Below are positions 34,067 through 43,576 of a DNA stretch of 64,000 nt, piece by piece. Source of the stretch: an uncultured Bacteroides sp. (lineage in GTDB: Bacteria; Bacteroidota; Bacteroidia; Chitinophagales; Chitinophagaceae). Below the pieces are notes generated by a model, which ran no database searches, was not told the origin of the DNA, and saw only the letters and a list, made by a program, of their open reading frames with translations. The stretch is from positions 21,741 to 85,740 of the forward strand of contig CABHOP010000087.1 of assembly GCA_902168085.1 (NCBI GenBank). The letters are read 5' to 3'. The first letter of the stretch is position 1. Each line of letters opens with the position of its first letter. The position numbers and the translations under genes are program-made.

Positions 34067-35116
34067 TCAGTCTCTGTCTAACAAAATGTGAAGCGCCTCA
34101 AGTTCCTTTATGTGTGAAGCTATAATCTTAAGAATTGCTACAAAGGGAATAAAAAGGATCATGCCCGATACCCCCCATATGATGCCTCCGGCTAATATCG
34201 CAACCATCATGGCCCAGGTACTAACATTGAGCTGAATGCCTACAACCTTTGGAAAAATAACATTTGCCTCCAGATATTGAACAAATGAAAAAACAAGAAT
34301 AACACCAATGGGGTACCAAATGGAGTTGGTAGTAATAAAAGCAACACTAATGGGCAGTGCAGCACTTATTACAATACCTGCATAGGGAATTATCGTCATA
34401 ATTGCCGTGAGCATACCAAAGAGTATTGCATGCTTAATGCCCAGTGCCATCAAGCCTATACTATTAAGAATGCCAACTATGATATAGACCAGAATCATAC
34501 CTTTTATGTAATTGAAATAAGTGTGTATGACTTCTTTTAGAATAGCATTAACCCTATCGCGCCTTCTTTCACCAAGGTAATGGTACAGGAACTTTACAAA
34601 TACAGCGCGATGGTATAAAAAAAGCGCCGCGAATATGGGTATGAGGAATAATGAGAAGAACGTGCCCGCCGTTGCTGCAACAGTTGACCGCAGCAGGCTA
34701 CCTACAGATGCTGAACTATTTATAACCAGATTGTGCGTCCATTCCGTTTGCATTAACGGTGAAATTGAAAAAGAAGTAGTGAGCCATTCCTGGAAACGGG
34801 TGAGCATTGGCTTTACTTTCTGCGTCAAAGCAGGTAAATCTTGCCGAAACAGACCTATTTGCCAATAGAGCAAAATAAGCAATGCACTAAAGAGCACTAT
34901 TACCATAGAAAGTGCTATGGCAATAGCAAGCCCTTTAGACAGTTTATATGTTTCAAGTTTTCGACATACAGGATACAAAACTATAGCTATGAACAGGCCA
35001 TAGAACATCGGAATAAACAGCTTTCTTCCCAAAAAGAGAATTAAAGCTACCAGAAAGAAAAGCAGCAACGCCCGCATTGCCACAGCAATATTATTCGTAG
35101 TATCCTGAGCTTGCAT
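34067..35116 (-). CDS. AI-2E family transporter (PerM-like)
   Basis: The 349-residue inner-membrane protein has about seven or eight helices in the AI-2E exporter pattern. There is an N-terminal pair (LLFFLVALILFLGRKLFIPMF), a central periplasmic segment, the late ILNSIGLMALGIKHAILFGMLTAI block and a conserved C-terminal MILFIPFVAILKIIA. Family members include AI-2 exporters and Na+/H+ antiporters, so the substrate is open. It follows the coiled-coil gene by 93 bp and may share its Crp/Fnr-box promoter. Confidence 0.85.
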   Translation of the reverse strand: MQAQDTTNNIAVAMRALLLFFLVALILFLGRKLFIPMFYGLFIAIVLYPVCRKLETYKLSKGLAIAIALSMVIVLFSALLILLYWQIGLFRQDLPALTQKVKPMLTRFQEWLTTSFSISPLMQTEWTHNLVINSSASVGSLLRSTVAATAGTFFSLFLIPIFAALFLYHRAVFVKFLYHYLGERRRDRVNAILKEVIHTYFNYIKGMILVYIIVGILNSIGLMALGIKHAILFGMLTAIMTIIPYAGIVISAALPISVAFITTNSIWYPIGVILVFSFVQYLEANVIFPKVVGIQLNVSTWAMMVAILAGGIIWGVSGMILFIPFVAILKIIASHIKELEALHILLDRD

Positions 35117-35209
35117 TAAAACAGATTACTTTATTTGTAAAGCAAGCAACTGCCAGCATCTCTATCTTTCAATACGATATAAGATGACACGCAAACTTGC
35201 ATTAAATCA

Positions 35210-35593
35210 CTACATCCAGTGTGTAGCAAACCGGTTAAACTCATGCCTTAAATCATTCACAATAGTTGCCTCCTGCTGATACCTTTCATCAAGCAACTCA
35301 TGCTGTTTCAGCAAATCGGCCTCTACGTACCCTGCCTTAGAATCAGAAGCTTCGCGTGCAAGAGTAGCTACGTAAGCTTCTATATCATGATTAAGGCGGT
35401 CCAACTGGTCGGCTTGTATTTTAAACTGGTTCTCATAATGCTCAACCTGCGGCAGCATGTCTGCATTGGTATTCTTGCCGGCTATTTCGGTTAACCTCTT
35501 TTTCAATATCTCTATCTCTTGCTGATAAAAAGATGTGGCCCGAAGCCAGTCGTTGTGGCGGTTATTGATATGCGTAATACTGATTTTTTTCAT
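35210..35593 (-). CDS. Small coiled-coil protein, unknown function
   Basis: The 127-residue protein has no signal peptide. It is almost entirely helical with heptad patterns (FYQQEIEILKKRLTEIAG; KIQADQLDRLNHDIEAYVATL; LDERYQQEATIVNDLRHEF). I do not recognise the family. ATG 35593 is chosen because the upstream extension overlaps the predicted promoter. The promoter has one of the clearest Crp/Fnr boxes in the window, so it is probably a stress-response protein. AI-2E follows. Confidence 0.65.
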   Translation of the reverse strand: MKKISITHINNRHNDWLRATSFYQQEIEILKKRLTEIAGKNTNADMLPQVEHYENQFKIQADQLDRLNHDIEAYVATLAREASDSKAGYVEADLLKQHELLDERYQQEATIVNDLRHEFNRFATHWM

Positions 35594-35611
35594 AATCTTT
35601 ATTTTGTAGAA

Positions 35612-35676
35612 CAAACTTAAACTGTAAAAGAAAAGTGACTGCTGACTTGTGTCAACATAGATAGTGAGACAAATCA
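35612..35676 (-). promoter_or_regulatory. Tandem Crp/Fnr boxes of the coiled-coil gene
   Basis: The proximal perfect box TGAC-TTGT-GTCA is at 35643-35654. The distal TGAG-ACAA-ATCA is at 35665-35676, 22 bp away. The perfect -7 element TAAGTTTG is at 35619-35612. Spacing is 36.5 bp. Confidence 0.75.
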
Positions 35677-35695
35677 ATTGCCTACTACTATCTCA

Positions 35696-36493
35696 TCAAC
35701 TGGCATGGCACACAAAGAGCGGTACACGGTATTTTGAAATCAAATCATCAGCAAAGCTTGGATGAAACCACTGGGACAAAGCAGTTCTTCCGAAGGCCCC
35801 GGCAATGACCAACGTAGGTAGTGGTTTTACTCCCGACCCGAAATACTCATCTGCATCGGAACGTATGTTAACAAAAGAGTGATTGGGAAAATACCCGGTG
35901 ATCCATTGTGCCATGTTTTCTTTATACGGAATATCTTCACCATCCTTCCCCATGTGCAGGAAGATACTATCCAAAGTTCTGAATTCAGGAAAGAGATATG
36001 TGAATTGCTTGATTGCCGACATGGATGATTGGCTACCATCATAAGCAAACAGCAGATGCTCAGGGAAACTTACGTTTTCCGGAATAACCATGACAGGACA
36101 CTCTGAACGGTGCAACACGTCTTTGGTGGCCTCTAATATAGTGCTCCCCTCTTCCTTATAAAAACTATCATCCGCAATAAGGATCAAATCAGCAAACCGG
36201 CTTTCTTTAATTATCTGTGATACGCCTTGTTCCATTGACCCATGATGTATGACACAATTTATGTGATGCTCTTTACTCCACTCCATCAACCTATGTGTAT
36301 TTATCTCTACAGCAGGATCTACTAACGTACCTGCACTGGCTGCAGAATAGGCTGCCCAGTTTTCAATGTGCACCATCTCTGGAAATACGAGTGCGGTTAA
36401 CGATACTGGTGATTGCTCGTTGAGTTTGCTAGCAAATTCGAAAGCACTCTCAGGAAATTTCTTACCCTGAACTACTATCAAAATATTTTTCAT
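35696..36493 (-). CDS. Universal stress protein with two Usp domains
   Basis: This protein of about 265 residues has two UspA-like halves. The first begins MKNILIVVQGKKFPESA and contains LILIADDSFYKEEGSTILEAT and CPVMVIPE. The second begins HLLFAYDGSQSSMSAIKQF and ends LVIAGAFGRTALSQWFHPS. The ATP-binding GxxGS glycines are altered in the first half. ATG 36493 is chosen because the Usp fold starts there. Dual-domain Usps are typical targets of anaerobic regulators. Two boxes upstream fit the island's promoter rule. Confidence 0.85.
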   Translation of the reverse strand: MKNILIVVQGKKFPESAFEFASKLNEQSPVSLTALVFPEMVHIENWAAYSAASAGTLVDPAVEINTHRLMEWSKEHHINCVIHHGSMEQGVSQIIKESRFADLILIADDSFYKEEGSTILEATKDVLHRSECPVMVIPENVSFPEHLLFAYDGSQSSMSAIKQFTYLFPEFRTLDSIFLHMGKDGEDIPYKENMAQWITGYFPNHSFVNIRSDADEYFGSGVKPLPTLVIAGAFGRTALSQWFHPSFADDLISKYRVPLFVCHAS

Positions 36494-36508
36494 GATACTT
36501 ATTTTGAA

Positions 36509-36573
36509 GCAAATTAGCTTCAACTGGCTCATAGACCAATGATCAAACAAGCGCAATAAACTGATTATAATCA
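36509..36573 (-). promoter_or_regulatory. Distal strong and proximal weak Crp/Fnr boxes of the usp gene
   Basis: The distal box TGAT-TATA-ATCA is at 36562-36573 (context CTGAT...ATCAA, near the Fnr consensus). The proximal half-box TGAT-CAAA-CAAG is at 36540-36551, 22 bp away. The -7-like TAATTTGC is at 36516-36509, 36.5 bp from the proximal centre. Confidence 0.6.
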
Positions 36574-36619
36574 ACTATAAGATCATTTGCTTTTTTACCA
36601 TGCAAATCAGTCTGAACTA

Positions 36620-36662
36620 TGACCTCAATCATCTATTAAGTATAGTACTACTGCTTTCTTTG
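36620..36662 (+). promoter_or_regulatory. Crp/Fnr-box promoter of the BON gene
   Basis: Box TGAC-CTCA-ATCA is at 36620-36631 and -7-like TTTCTTTG at 36655-36662. Spacing is 36.5 bp. A long leader of about 78 nt follows. Confidence 0.65.
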
Positions 36663-36743
36663 TATAGCGGGGGTACGCATAACAGACACAATTAAAGACG
36701 GTATACTACCGCTTAGGCAATTGTAGATTTTAATTCAATAGTT

Positions 36744-37157
36744 ATGAAGAAAGTATTGGGATTTGAGGAAGAAATAAAGAATATCCTGAAACAATATATG
36801 CCATTTCGCGACTTCAGAATAACAACGAATGAAGGATTTACAGTTTTAGCTTTAGCACGACCCAAACGCAACTTATTTGATGCACTTGCAACTATTAAAC
36901 ATCCCAAGCCGTTGATAATTGAAACAATGCAACCAGGCAATTCACTTGATGAAACCCTACCTAAAAGGATCATCAGAGCATTGCAACGCAATACGAAGCT
37001 GGCGACAGACAACTTAATAATATATGTAGAAGAGACGCAAGTTATCTTAGAAGGACTTACTACGTGGCGTTTTGAGAACGAAGCAATTGGCAGAATAATC
37101 TGGGGAGTAAAAGGTGTTCAATCAGTATGTAATCTAATGAAAGCAAAATATGATTAA
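36744..37157 (+). CDS. BON-domain-like protein
   Basis: The 137-residue protein has no signal peptide. Its C-terminal part (RIIRALQRNTKLATDNLIIYVEE, then VILEGLTTWRFENEAIGRI and GVKGVQSVCNL) follows the BON pattern of a helix, a DxI.V....V.L.G strand pair and a GV..V.N turn. The N-terminal 60 residues are unassigned. BON proteins are associated with osmotic and other stress. It is followed 27 bp later by the polysaccharide deacetylase gene, so one operon is likely. Confidence 0.68.
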   Translation: MKKVLGFEEEIKNILKQYMPFRDFRITTNEGFTVLALARPKRNLFDALATIKHPKPLIIETMQPGNSLDETLPKRIIRALQRNTKLATDNLIIYVEETQVILEGLTTWRFENEAIGRIIWGVKGVQSVCNLMKAKYD

Positions 37158-37184
37158 CAAAACTAAAAAGCGTTAGTAGCCCAA

Positions 37185-37973
37185 ATGGAAAAATTAATTT
37201 TCACCTGCCTGTTATACATCAGCATATCTGGCTGGCATCCTTCCAGACAAATTGATAACCATCTATCTGTTAACGTTACTTCCAAAAGTACTTTTATCAA
37301 ACAAGTACCTGTTCTCTGCTATCACCAGATTCGTGACTGGAAGGGCACAGACTCAAAATCAGCCAAAATCTATATTACCCCTGTAAAGCGCTTTAGCGAA
37401 CATATCAAAATGCTGCGCGACAGTGGCTATCATACTATCAGCCCTGACCAGTTGACTGCATATTTATTGCATCATCAGCCACTTCCTGAAAAACCAATAT
37501 TGCTAACGTTTGACGATGGCACGGCTTCGCAATATACCAATGCATTGCCGGAGCTGGATAAATACGGCTTTAATGCAACTTTTTTTATCATGACTGTTAC
37601 TATCAACCAACCCGATTATTTAAATCGCAAACAACTGGCAGAAATAAGTGCGCGTGGCCATTCTATTGGTTGCCATACATGGGACCATCATGATGTAAGA
37701 AATTATAAGGATCAAGATTGGGCAATACAACTAACCAAACCAACCAAATTGCTGAAAGAAATTACAGGCAAGCCGGTCCTTTACTTTTCATATCCGTATG
37801 GGGCATGGAATGCTCAAGCCATTGCACGCCTTAAAAACCAGGGCTACTTGTCTGCCTTCCAATTAAGCAGCAAACAAGATACTGCTGAACCCATGTATAC
37901 AATAAGGAGAATTATAGTAGATGGGCATTGGACGGCAAACCAGTTGAATCATGCAATAAAAGAACAGTTTTAA
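37185..37973 (+). CDS. Secreted polysaccharide deacetylase (NodB-type)
   Basis: The 262-residue enzyme has an N-terminal hydrophobic signal-like segment and a NodB carbohydrate esterase-4 domain. Motif 1 is LLTFDDGTASQ (Asp-Asp, near residue 108), motif 2 SIGCHTWDHHDV (the His pair) and motif 3 YFSYPYGAWN. It would remove N-acetyl groups from envelope or extracellular polysaccharide with a divalent metal. It is second in the Crp/Fnr-box operon after the BON gene. Confidence 0.88.
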   Translation: MEKLIFTCLLYISISGWHPSRQIDNHLSVNVTSKSTFIKQVPVLCYHQIRDWKGTDSKSAKIYITPVKRFSEHIKMLRDSGYHTISPDQLTAYLLHHQPLPEKPILLTFDDGTASQYTNALPELDKYGFNATFFIMTVTINQPDYLNRKQLAEISARGHSIGCHTWDHHDVRNYKDQDWAIQLTKPTKLLKEITGKPVLYFSYPYGAWNAQAIARLKNQGYLSAFQLSSKQDTAEPMYTIRRIIVDGHWTANQLNHAIKEQF

Positions 37974-37984
37974 ATATCGTAAAC

Positions 37985-38049
37985 TGACAGTTGTCATATA
38001 TTGTTTTGACGGGCAATAGCAGTTTTTAGCTTCCATTAAAGCAGCTTTG
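37985..38049 (+). promoter_or_regulatory. Tandem Crp/Fnr boxes upstream of the 38080 lipoprotein
   Basis: The distal perfect box TGAC-AGTT-GTCA is at 37985-37996. The proximal weak TGAC-GGGC-AATA is at 38007-38018, 22 bp away. The -7 element CAGCTTTG is at 38042-38049, 36.5 bp from the proximal centre. Confidence 0.68.
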
Positions 38050-38079
38050 CAATAGCGCTTTTCAGATAAGAAACCTGTT

Positions 38080-39120
38080 ATGATTAAATATGCTTTAAGA
38101 CCTACGCTAGCTGTTGCACTTCTCCTTGGCATAGCATTCAGTGCTTGTAACAAAACGGATGCCAATAAAGTGCCTGACAAAACAAACTTGAAAAAGAAAC
38201 AGGTTACCATTGCTTTTGATAGTAGTGAAATCGAGCACGTTCATATCGATACAGCTTTATATGATACTTTGCAACTACATTTAGTACACGGCAAGCCGAA
38301 TGCAAAATGGCCCGTAAAATCATACCCTTTACCGGGCGCTATACTACCATTCAATCGTGTGGTGGCTTACTACGGCAATTTTTATTCAAAAGGCATGGGT
38401 ATTCTTGGAGAACTGCCTACCGAAGAAATGCTCAATAAACTGCAAGCGGAAGCACGCAATTGGGAAGCCGCAGACCCAACCATCCCAGTTGTGCCTGCAC
38501 TACATTATATTGCCGTAACTGCACAACGTAGCCCAGGAGCAGGGGCAAAATATCGCCTGCGCATGCCCGATCATCAAATTGAAAAGGCGCTGGAACTGGC
38601 TAAAAGTATAAATGCCATTGTGTTTCTGGATGTACAGATTGGCCATAGCAGCTTGCAAGAAGAGCTACCAGCACTGGAGCATTTTTTAAAACTGCCCCAG
38701 GTGCACCTTGGCATTGACCCGGAATATTCTATGAAAGGCGGAGAAATTCCTTGCGCGAAAATTGGCACCTATGATGCAGCTGATATCAACTATGCATCAG
38801 CATACCTTGCCGGGCTCGTTAAGAAATTCGAATTACCCCCCAAAATACTTGTCGTACACCGATTTACAAGAGATATGGTGACTAACTACAAGCAAATAGC
38901 ACTACGGCCTGAAGTACAAATTGTAATGAATATGGATGGGTTTGGTTTCCCGGCTAAAAAGATCAGTAGTTATGAAATTGCAATTTCCACGGAACCGATT
39001 CAATTTGCCGGTTTTAAATTGTTTTATAAGAATGATAAACTCACTGCACCCTATCGCCTTATGACGCCAAAAGAAGTGCTCAACCTTTTCCCAAGCCCGG
39101 TTTATATACAATATCAATAA
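38080..39120 (+). CDS. Lipoprotein, unknown function, TIM-barrel-like
   Basis: The 346-residue lipoprotein (lipobox IAFSAC) has a soluble domain whose strands (HYIAVTAQ, AIVFLDVQIGHSS, VHLGIDPEYSM, KILVVHRFTRDM, VQIVMNMDGF) suggest an alternating alpha/beta barrel. The acidic strand-end residues are compatible with a glycoside-hydrolase-like fold, but no named family is recognised. It lies convergent to the Na/Pi cotransporter gene with an 11-bp gap. A Crp/Fnr promoter precedes it. Confidence 0.68.
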   Translation: MIKYALRPTLAVALLLGIAFSACNKTDANKVPDKTNLKKKQVTIAFDSSEIEHVHIDTALYDTLQLHLVHGKPNAKWPVKSYPLPGAILPFNRVVAYYGNFYSKGMGILGELPTEEMLNKLQAEARNWEAADPTIPVVPALHYIAVTAQRSPGAGAKYRLRMPDHQIEKALELAKSINAIVFLDVQIGHSSLQEELPALEHFLKLPQVHLGIDPEYSMKGGEIPCAKIGTYDAADINYASAYLAGLVKKFELPPKILVVHRFTRDMVTNYKQIALRPEVQIVMNMDGFGFPAKKISSYEIAISTEPIQFAGFKLFYKNDKLTAPYRLMTPKEVLNLFPSPVYIQYQ

Positions 39121-39131
39121 GAAGCCGATAT

Positions 39132-40796
39132 TTATCGAATAAAACCGGGCATCTCGTCAAAATACTTAGCTTCATCGCCTGTAAGCTGTAGCTCTTTTAA
39201 TGCAAAAACAAGCGATTTGAAGGCGCTGTATATCTCTCGATTAAAGTTGATAATAGTAGAAACTTCAATATCTGAAAGTTGAGACATTGAAGTGTTATTG
39301 TAAAGTTTCTGAAGCCTTCCGTTATACCCATCGCTGATTGTCCGATAAATTTCAACAAGCCCTGCAAACTGCAACTCTTTACCGGCACCTTTTTCTAATT
39401 GTTTTGAAAACTGCTCCAGTAACAATGAAGCAGTTTCTTTCGATTCTATATAAAACTGGTATTTAACGTCGTTGCCGGAATTGCGGAGCTGAGTAATATC
39501 AGACTCTGCATCTTTTATACTTTTGGCTGCATACATACCATTGCGAGCTGCAGTAACCAGTCGGCTTAACAATATTACCTGTTCCTGGCTAATAGTAGCA
39601 TTCTGCAGTGTGACAGCATAAGTATACATATCTCCATGCAGTTGTTTAATGAACTGATATCTATCTGAATTCCTAAGTTCAGAAAATGCTTCAGGCATTG
39701 TGCTGTTAAGCTGTTTCAGATTCTCTTTATCAAAAACACCCAGGCAGTACTGGATAATAATTTTCAAGAAATAAGTAGTTTCCTGGTCTAACGCAGTTAT
39801 AGCTAATTCTTCATCTTCCACAGGTACCTTGTGGATATATAATGTTTGCTGGCTGTGTTCTTTAAACCGTCCGTTGAGGAAACGGGCCATTCGTCCTAAC
39901 AATGGAAAGAATAACAGGATGGATACTACGTTAGTTAAAGTTTGAAAAGTGGCCAGTGCCAACAGCGGTTCTGTAATGCCTATAACAGATGTAATAAAAT
40001 GGTTTACCGGCGTCAGAAAAACGAAAATGACGATCAGGGTTACTATATTAAAAATTATGTTTCCTAAGGCAACTCTTTTCACTGTAGCTTCCTTTCCTGC
40101 CGAAGCTATAACAAGCTTGATTGTAGTACCAACCTCAGCACCCAGAACGATTGCAGTGGCAACATGCAGGTCAATCGCCTTTGCATTTAGTGCACTCAAT
40201 ACAAGCGCCACAGTGGCTGCGCTTGATTGTGTCAGTGTCGTAATTATAAGACCGATGATAGGATAAAGGAATATGGGCAAATTACTAAAGTATTCAGGTT
40301 CCAGTCCTTGTATCGAATGTTCCATCCCCATACTCATTACGTCTAGTCCGTAAAAAAGAAACCCAAGGCCTAATAAACAATCAAGCCAGTGATAGATGCG
40401 GCTTTTTTCGGGGAACATAACACGCATAATACCGGCTACGGCAATAAAAGGCAAAGCAAAAGCTTCAATCTCGAGGCTGAACCCAACTGATGCAATGATC
40501 CAGGTATTAAGTGTAGAGCCGATATTGGTACCAAGTGTCACTGCCAAAGCATTGGCCATAGGAATTGTTCCTGCCCCTACAAGGCCCAGTACGATCAGGT
40601 TGACTATGGAACTACTTTGTACTAAACCTGTAACAAGAGCACCACCCATTATGGCTGTAACCGGCCGCACTGTCTGCCTTCTCAAAAACAATTTAGCTTC
40701 CCTTCCCGTCAAAGCACGAAGCGCCTGGGCAAGAAACTGCATGCCAAGAATAAATATAGCCACACCAGCCAGCAACTTCCATATATCATAAAACAT
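39132..40796 (-). CDS. Na/Pi cotransporter family protein with PhoU-like tail
   Basis: This 554-residue membrane protein has two inverted Na/Pi repeats. Each has the QSS motif: GLVQSSSIVNLIVLGLVGAG near residue 60 and TTLTQSSAATVALVLSAL near 195. Gly-rich TLGTNIGSTLNTW and VLGAEVGTTIKL segments follow them. The C-terminal 200 residues are helical and PhoU-like. It would import phosphate with sodium. No clear Crp/Fnr box precedes it; only a half-site is seen at 40848-40851. Confidence 0.88.
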   Translation of the reverse strand: MFYDIWKLLAGVAIFILGMQFLAQALRALTGREAKLFLRRQTVRPVTAIMGGALVTGLVQSSSIVNLIVLGLVGAGTIPMANALAVTLGTNIGSTLNTWIIASVGFSLEIEAFALPFIAVAGIMRVMFPEKSRIYHWLDCLLGLGFLFYGLDVMSMGMEHSIQGLEPEYFSNLPIFLYPIIGLIITTLTQSSAATVALVLSALNAKAIDLHVATAIVLGAEVGTTIKLVIASAGKEATVKRVALGNIIFNIVTLIVIFVFLTPVNHFITSVIGITEPLLALATFQTLTNVVSILLFFPLLGRMARFLNGRFKEHSQQTLYIHKVPVEDEELAITALDQETTYFLKIIIQYCLGVFDKENLKQLNSTMPEAFSELRNSDRYQFIKQLHGDMYTYAVTLQNATISQEQVILLSRLVTAARNGMYAAKSIKDAESDITQLRNSGNDVKYQFYIESKETASLLLEQFSKQLEKGAGKELQFAGLVEIYRTISDGYNGRLQKLYNNTSMSQLSDIEVSTIINFNREIYSAFKSLVFALKELQLTGDEAKYFDEMPGFIR

Positions 40797-40997
40797 TTGC
40801 CGCCGAATAAAGATGTAAATGAAAACTTTTGGAAAGAGGAACAGCCATGACTATACCCACTTCCTATTAGAATTTAAATGTAAGCCAATAATTAATACAT
40901 TAAAATGGGTACCGACGCGGATATAAGGGAAGTAATGACTCTGATGCAGCTGCCTGCAACAAGGCTATTTAAGTAGCATTACTAATGCCCGGCAGAC

Positions 40998-41975
40998 CTA
41001 CTTACCTTTTTTGCGTTCCTGTTTTCGGAAGTAGCCCCTCAGCAAGAAATTGTGCTTTAACGCTTCCATATCTTCATTAAAGGCTTTGGTACCTTGTTCT
41101 ATGTTTTCTAAGCTATTCTGCAGGCGCTTTGTGGCTAACGAATCTTTGAGCAGTAGGCGCACGGCTCCTTGCCCACTATCCAAATCGGCACTCACAGCTG
41201 AAACTATAGTTTCCAGCTCTGCTATGAGCGCATCTGAGCGGGCGGCAGCACTGTTGATATGATTAATTGCCTGTGCAACCTCCGTTGCTGCCTGGCGGTC
41301 TTTCAGCAAAACCCCTAAAGTGCCTTCCCCTTTTTGTGTTTCGTCAATCATCTGCTTTATGCCGGTAGCAGCCACCTTTATGTCTATAGAAGCATCGTGG
41401 AAGTTGTGAAGAATACGGCGCAGATCATCAGCAATGATTGTATCAGCAAGCAGTTCACGTACCAGCGAGCTATTATTAAGCCTTTCTGAGGTTTCTCTAA
41501 GATTTACAGAGATAGCTGCTGCGTTATCCCCGGTAGTACCCAAACTGCTAAGCATAGCGTCAATACCCATTCCTGCACTGGTGCGCAATATACCGCCATC
41601 CGGCATAGCTGGGGCATTTGTAGCACCAGCCGATATATTAATCACTTTGTTACCCATCAACCCTTCTGTACCAATCGAAGCCATGGCATCGCTATGGATA
41701 TAAGGGCTCGTTTTTTGATCGATCAGCATGGTTACTTCAATAGTAGTGTCATTGATGATCTCAATATCTTTTACTGTGCCGCATTGAATACCGGAAAAAC
41801 GTACATTATTACCGGGCATCAATCCTTCTACATTACGAAACCTGGCTTTCAATACAAAATTTGAACCGAAAAAGTGCTGGTTCTTGCCAATCAGGTAGAG
41901 CGAAACTACCAATATGAATAGTCCTGCTACAATAAAGATTCCAAGCTTTATATTATTTATCGAGTTCTTTTTCAT
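40998..41975 (-). CDS. MlaD/MCE-domain lipid transport protein
   Basis: The 325-residue protein has one N-terminal membrane helix (KLGIFIVAGLFILVVSLYLIG) and an MCE domain (FRNVEGLMPGNNVRFSGIQCG; TSPYIHSDAMASIGTEGLMG), followed by a long helical tail. It is anchored to the inner membrane and forms the substrate-binding ring of an Mla-type phospholipid ABC transporter. It follows the ATPase gene by 3 bp. Confidence 0.9.
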   Translation of the reverse strand: MKKNSINNIKLGIFIVAGLFILVVSLYLIGKNQHFFGSNFVLKARFRNVEGLMPGNNVRFSGIQCGTVKDIEIINDTTIEVTMLIDQKTSPYIHSDAMASIGTEGLMGNKVINISAGATNAPAMPDGGILRTSAGMGIDAMLSSLGTTGDNAAAISVNLRETSERLNNSSLVRELLADTIIADDLRRILHNFHDASIDIKVAATGIKQMIDETQKGEGTLGVLLKDRQAATEVAQAINHINSAAARSDALIAELETIVSAVSADLDSGQGAVRLLLKDSLATKRLQNSLENIEQGTKAFNEDMEALKHNFLLRGYFRKQERKKGK

Positions 41976-41978
41976 GAT

Positions 41979-42731
41979 TCACTCAAAAAATTGTTGAACA
42001 TATGGATCATCTGAGCCTATAAAAGACGCATAATTACCCTCTTTATAATTCTTTCCGTTTTGCAACAGGATAATTTTATCAGCGGTAGCCTTTACACATT
42101 TCATATCGTGAGAAATAATGATGGCGGCTGTATTATACTTCTGCCTTATATCCATGATAAGCGTGATAATTTCTTTCCCTGTTACGGGGTCCAGTCCTGC
42201 CGTTGGCTCATCATAAAGTATAATATCCGGTTTCAATATCATTGTACGGGCAAGGGCTATTCTTTTCATCATACCACCAGATAGTTCCGAAGGCATCATG
42301 TCTATTGTATGCGATAGCCCCACATTATCCAGTACTTCTTCAATCCTTTGCCTGGCATCTTCTTCATTCAGGTCTATTGAATGACGACGCATTGGAAACT
42401 CCAGGTTTTCACGCACGGTCATCGAATCATAAAGCGCATTGCTCTGAAACAGAAAACCAATGCGAATGCGCATTTCATCCAACGCTTGATGATCGAGCGA
42501 CAGAATATCCTTGCCAAATACCTCTATCTGACCGCTATCGGGAGCCAGCAACCCAATGATGCACTTAATTAATACAGACTTGCCTGAGCCTGAACGACCT
42601 AATACAACAAGGTTTTCTTTTTTGCCTAAATCAAGGTCAAAACCATCCAACACTTTGTTTTCGCCAAAATATTTTTTCAGCCCACGTATGGATATCACAT
42701 TTTCATTTGGATATGTAAGTTGCTGTTCCAT
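41979..42731 (-). CDS. MlaF-like ABC transporter ATPase
   Basis: The 250-residue ATPase has Walker A GRSGSGKSVLIK (about 48), signature LSGGMMKRIALART, Walker B DIILYDEPTAGLDP and an H-loop in IIISHDMKCVK. The signature and the D-loop are typical of Mla ATPases. It energises the MlaE permease encoded immediately upstream, with which its ATG shares a base of the stop codon (TAATG). Confidence 0.93.
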   Translation of the reverse strand: MEQQLTYPNENVISIRGLKKYFGENKVLDGFDLDLGKKENLVVLGRSGSGKSVLIKCIIGLLAPDSGQIEVFGKDILSLDHQALDEMRIRIGFLFQSNALYDSMTVRENLEFPMRRHSIDLNEEDARQRIEEVLDNVGLSHTIDMMPSELSGGMMKRIALARTMILKPDIILYDEPTAGLDPVTGKEIITLIMDIRQKYNTAAIIISHDMKCVKATADKIILLQNGKNYKEGNYASFIGSDDPYVQQFFE

Positions 42732-43501
42732 TAGTTGAATCCAAAAATGTCTGTTACCTGCACCACGATCAGGTCAATAATGAATATGATAACAGATGAG
42801 AGTACTACCGCTGAATTAGCAGACCTACCCACCCCTTCAGTTCCTTTTTTAGAATGATACCCTTTGTAACAGCCTACCATGCCTACAGCAAAGCCAAATA
42901 AAAAAGTTTTAATGATTGCCGGCAATACATCGCTAAACTGCAACGTATTATATACCTGCGTCATGTAAAGATCCCAGCTTGTAACGGCCTTTATATTAAC
43001 CCCCAGGTACCCCCCATATAAAGAGATGGCATCTGAAAGCACAACCAAAACCGGCAACATCAAAGTAGTAGCTGCTACGCGGGTTACAACCAGATATTTA
43101 TAAGGATTGGTGCCCGAAACTTCCATGGCATCAATCTGTTCTGTCACTTTCATAGAGCCGAGTTCAGCACCAATACCCGAACCTACTTTACCTGCAAAAA
43201 TAAGTGCAGTAATAACCGGCCCTATTTCGCGTACTACAGACAGGCTTACAATATCAGGAAGCTTAGCCTCCACCCCATACTCAAGCATGGAGGGCCGTAA
43301 CTGCATTGTAAGTACCAACCCCATAATGAACCCTGTAAGAGCTATCAATGGTAAAGACTTATAGCCGATCTCATAACATTGCCGGCCAAACTCTTTCCAC
43401 TCATAGCGCGGCCTGAATGCTTCATGAAAAAACCATGCAGTAAACCTGGAGATGGCACCTGCTTCGGAAAAAAACTGTTTGCTTGATTTTGGCAGTTGCA
43501 T
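42731..43501 (-). CDS. MlaE-like ABC permease
   Basis: The 256-residue permease has about five membrane helices and the MlaE block VVREIGPVITALIFAGKVGSG, followed by GAELGSMKVTEQIDAMEV. These are the conserved cytoplasmic-loop motifs. It forms the membrane core with MlaF and MlaD. It follows the DUF1003 gene by 75 bp, so the Crp/Fnr promoter there may drive all four genes. MlaB and MlaC homologues are not adjacent. Confidence 0.92.
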   Translation of the reverse strand: MQLPKSSKQFFSEAGAISRFTAWFFHEAFRPRYEWKEFGRQCYEIGYKSLPLIALTGFIMGLVLTMQLRPSMLEYGVEAKLPDIVSLSVVREIGPVITALIFAGKVGSGIGAELGSMKVTEQIDAMEVSGTNPYKYLVVTRVAATTLMLPVLVVLSDAISLYGGYLGVNIKAVTSWDLYMTQVYNTLQFSDVLPAIIKTFLFGFAVGMVGCYKGYHSKKGTEGVGRSANSAVVLSSVIIFIIDLIVVQVTDIFGFN

Positions 43502-43576
43502 TATAAAAGTGGCATGTGTAGTTAATATTATTTATATCCGAATCACTGTAAGTTTTGATTGGTGGATGAAAGCCAT

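Noticed and set aside
40848..40851. TGAC half-site upstream of the Na/Pi cotransporter
   Set aside because: Partner half-site and -7 element do not match the rule.
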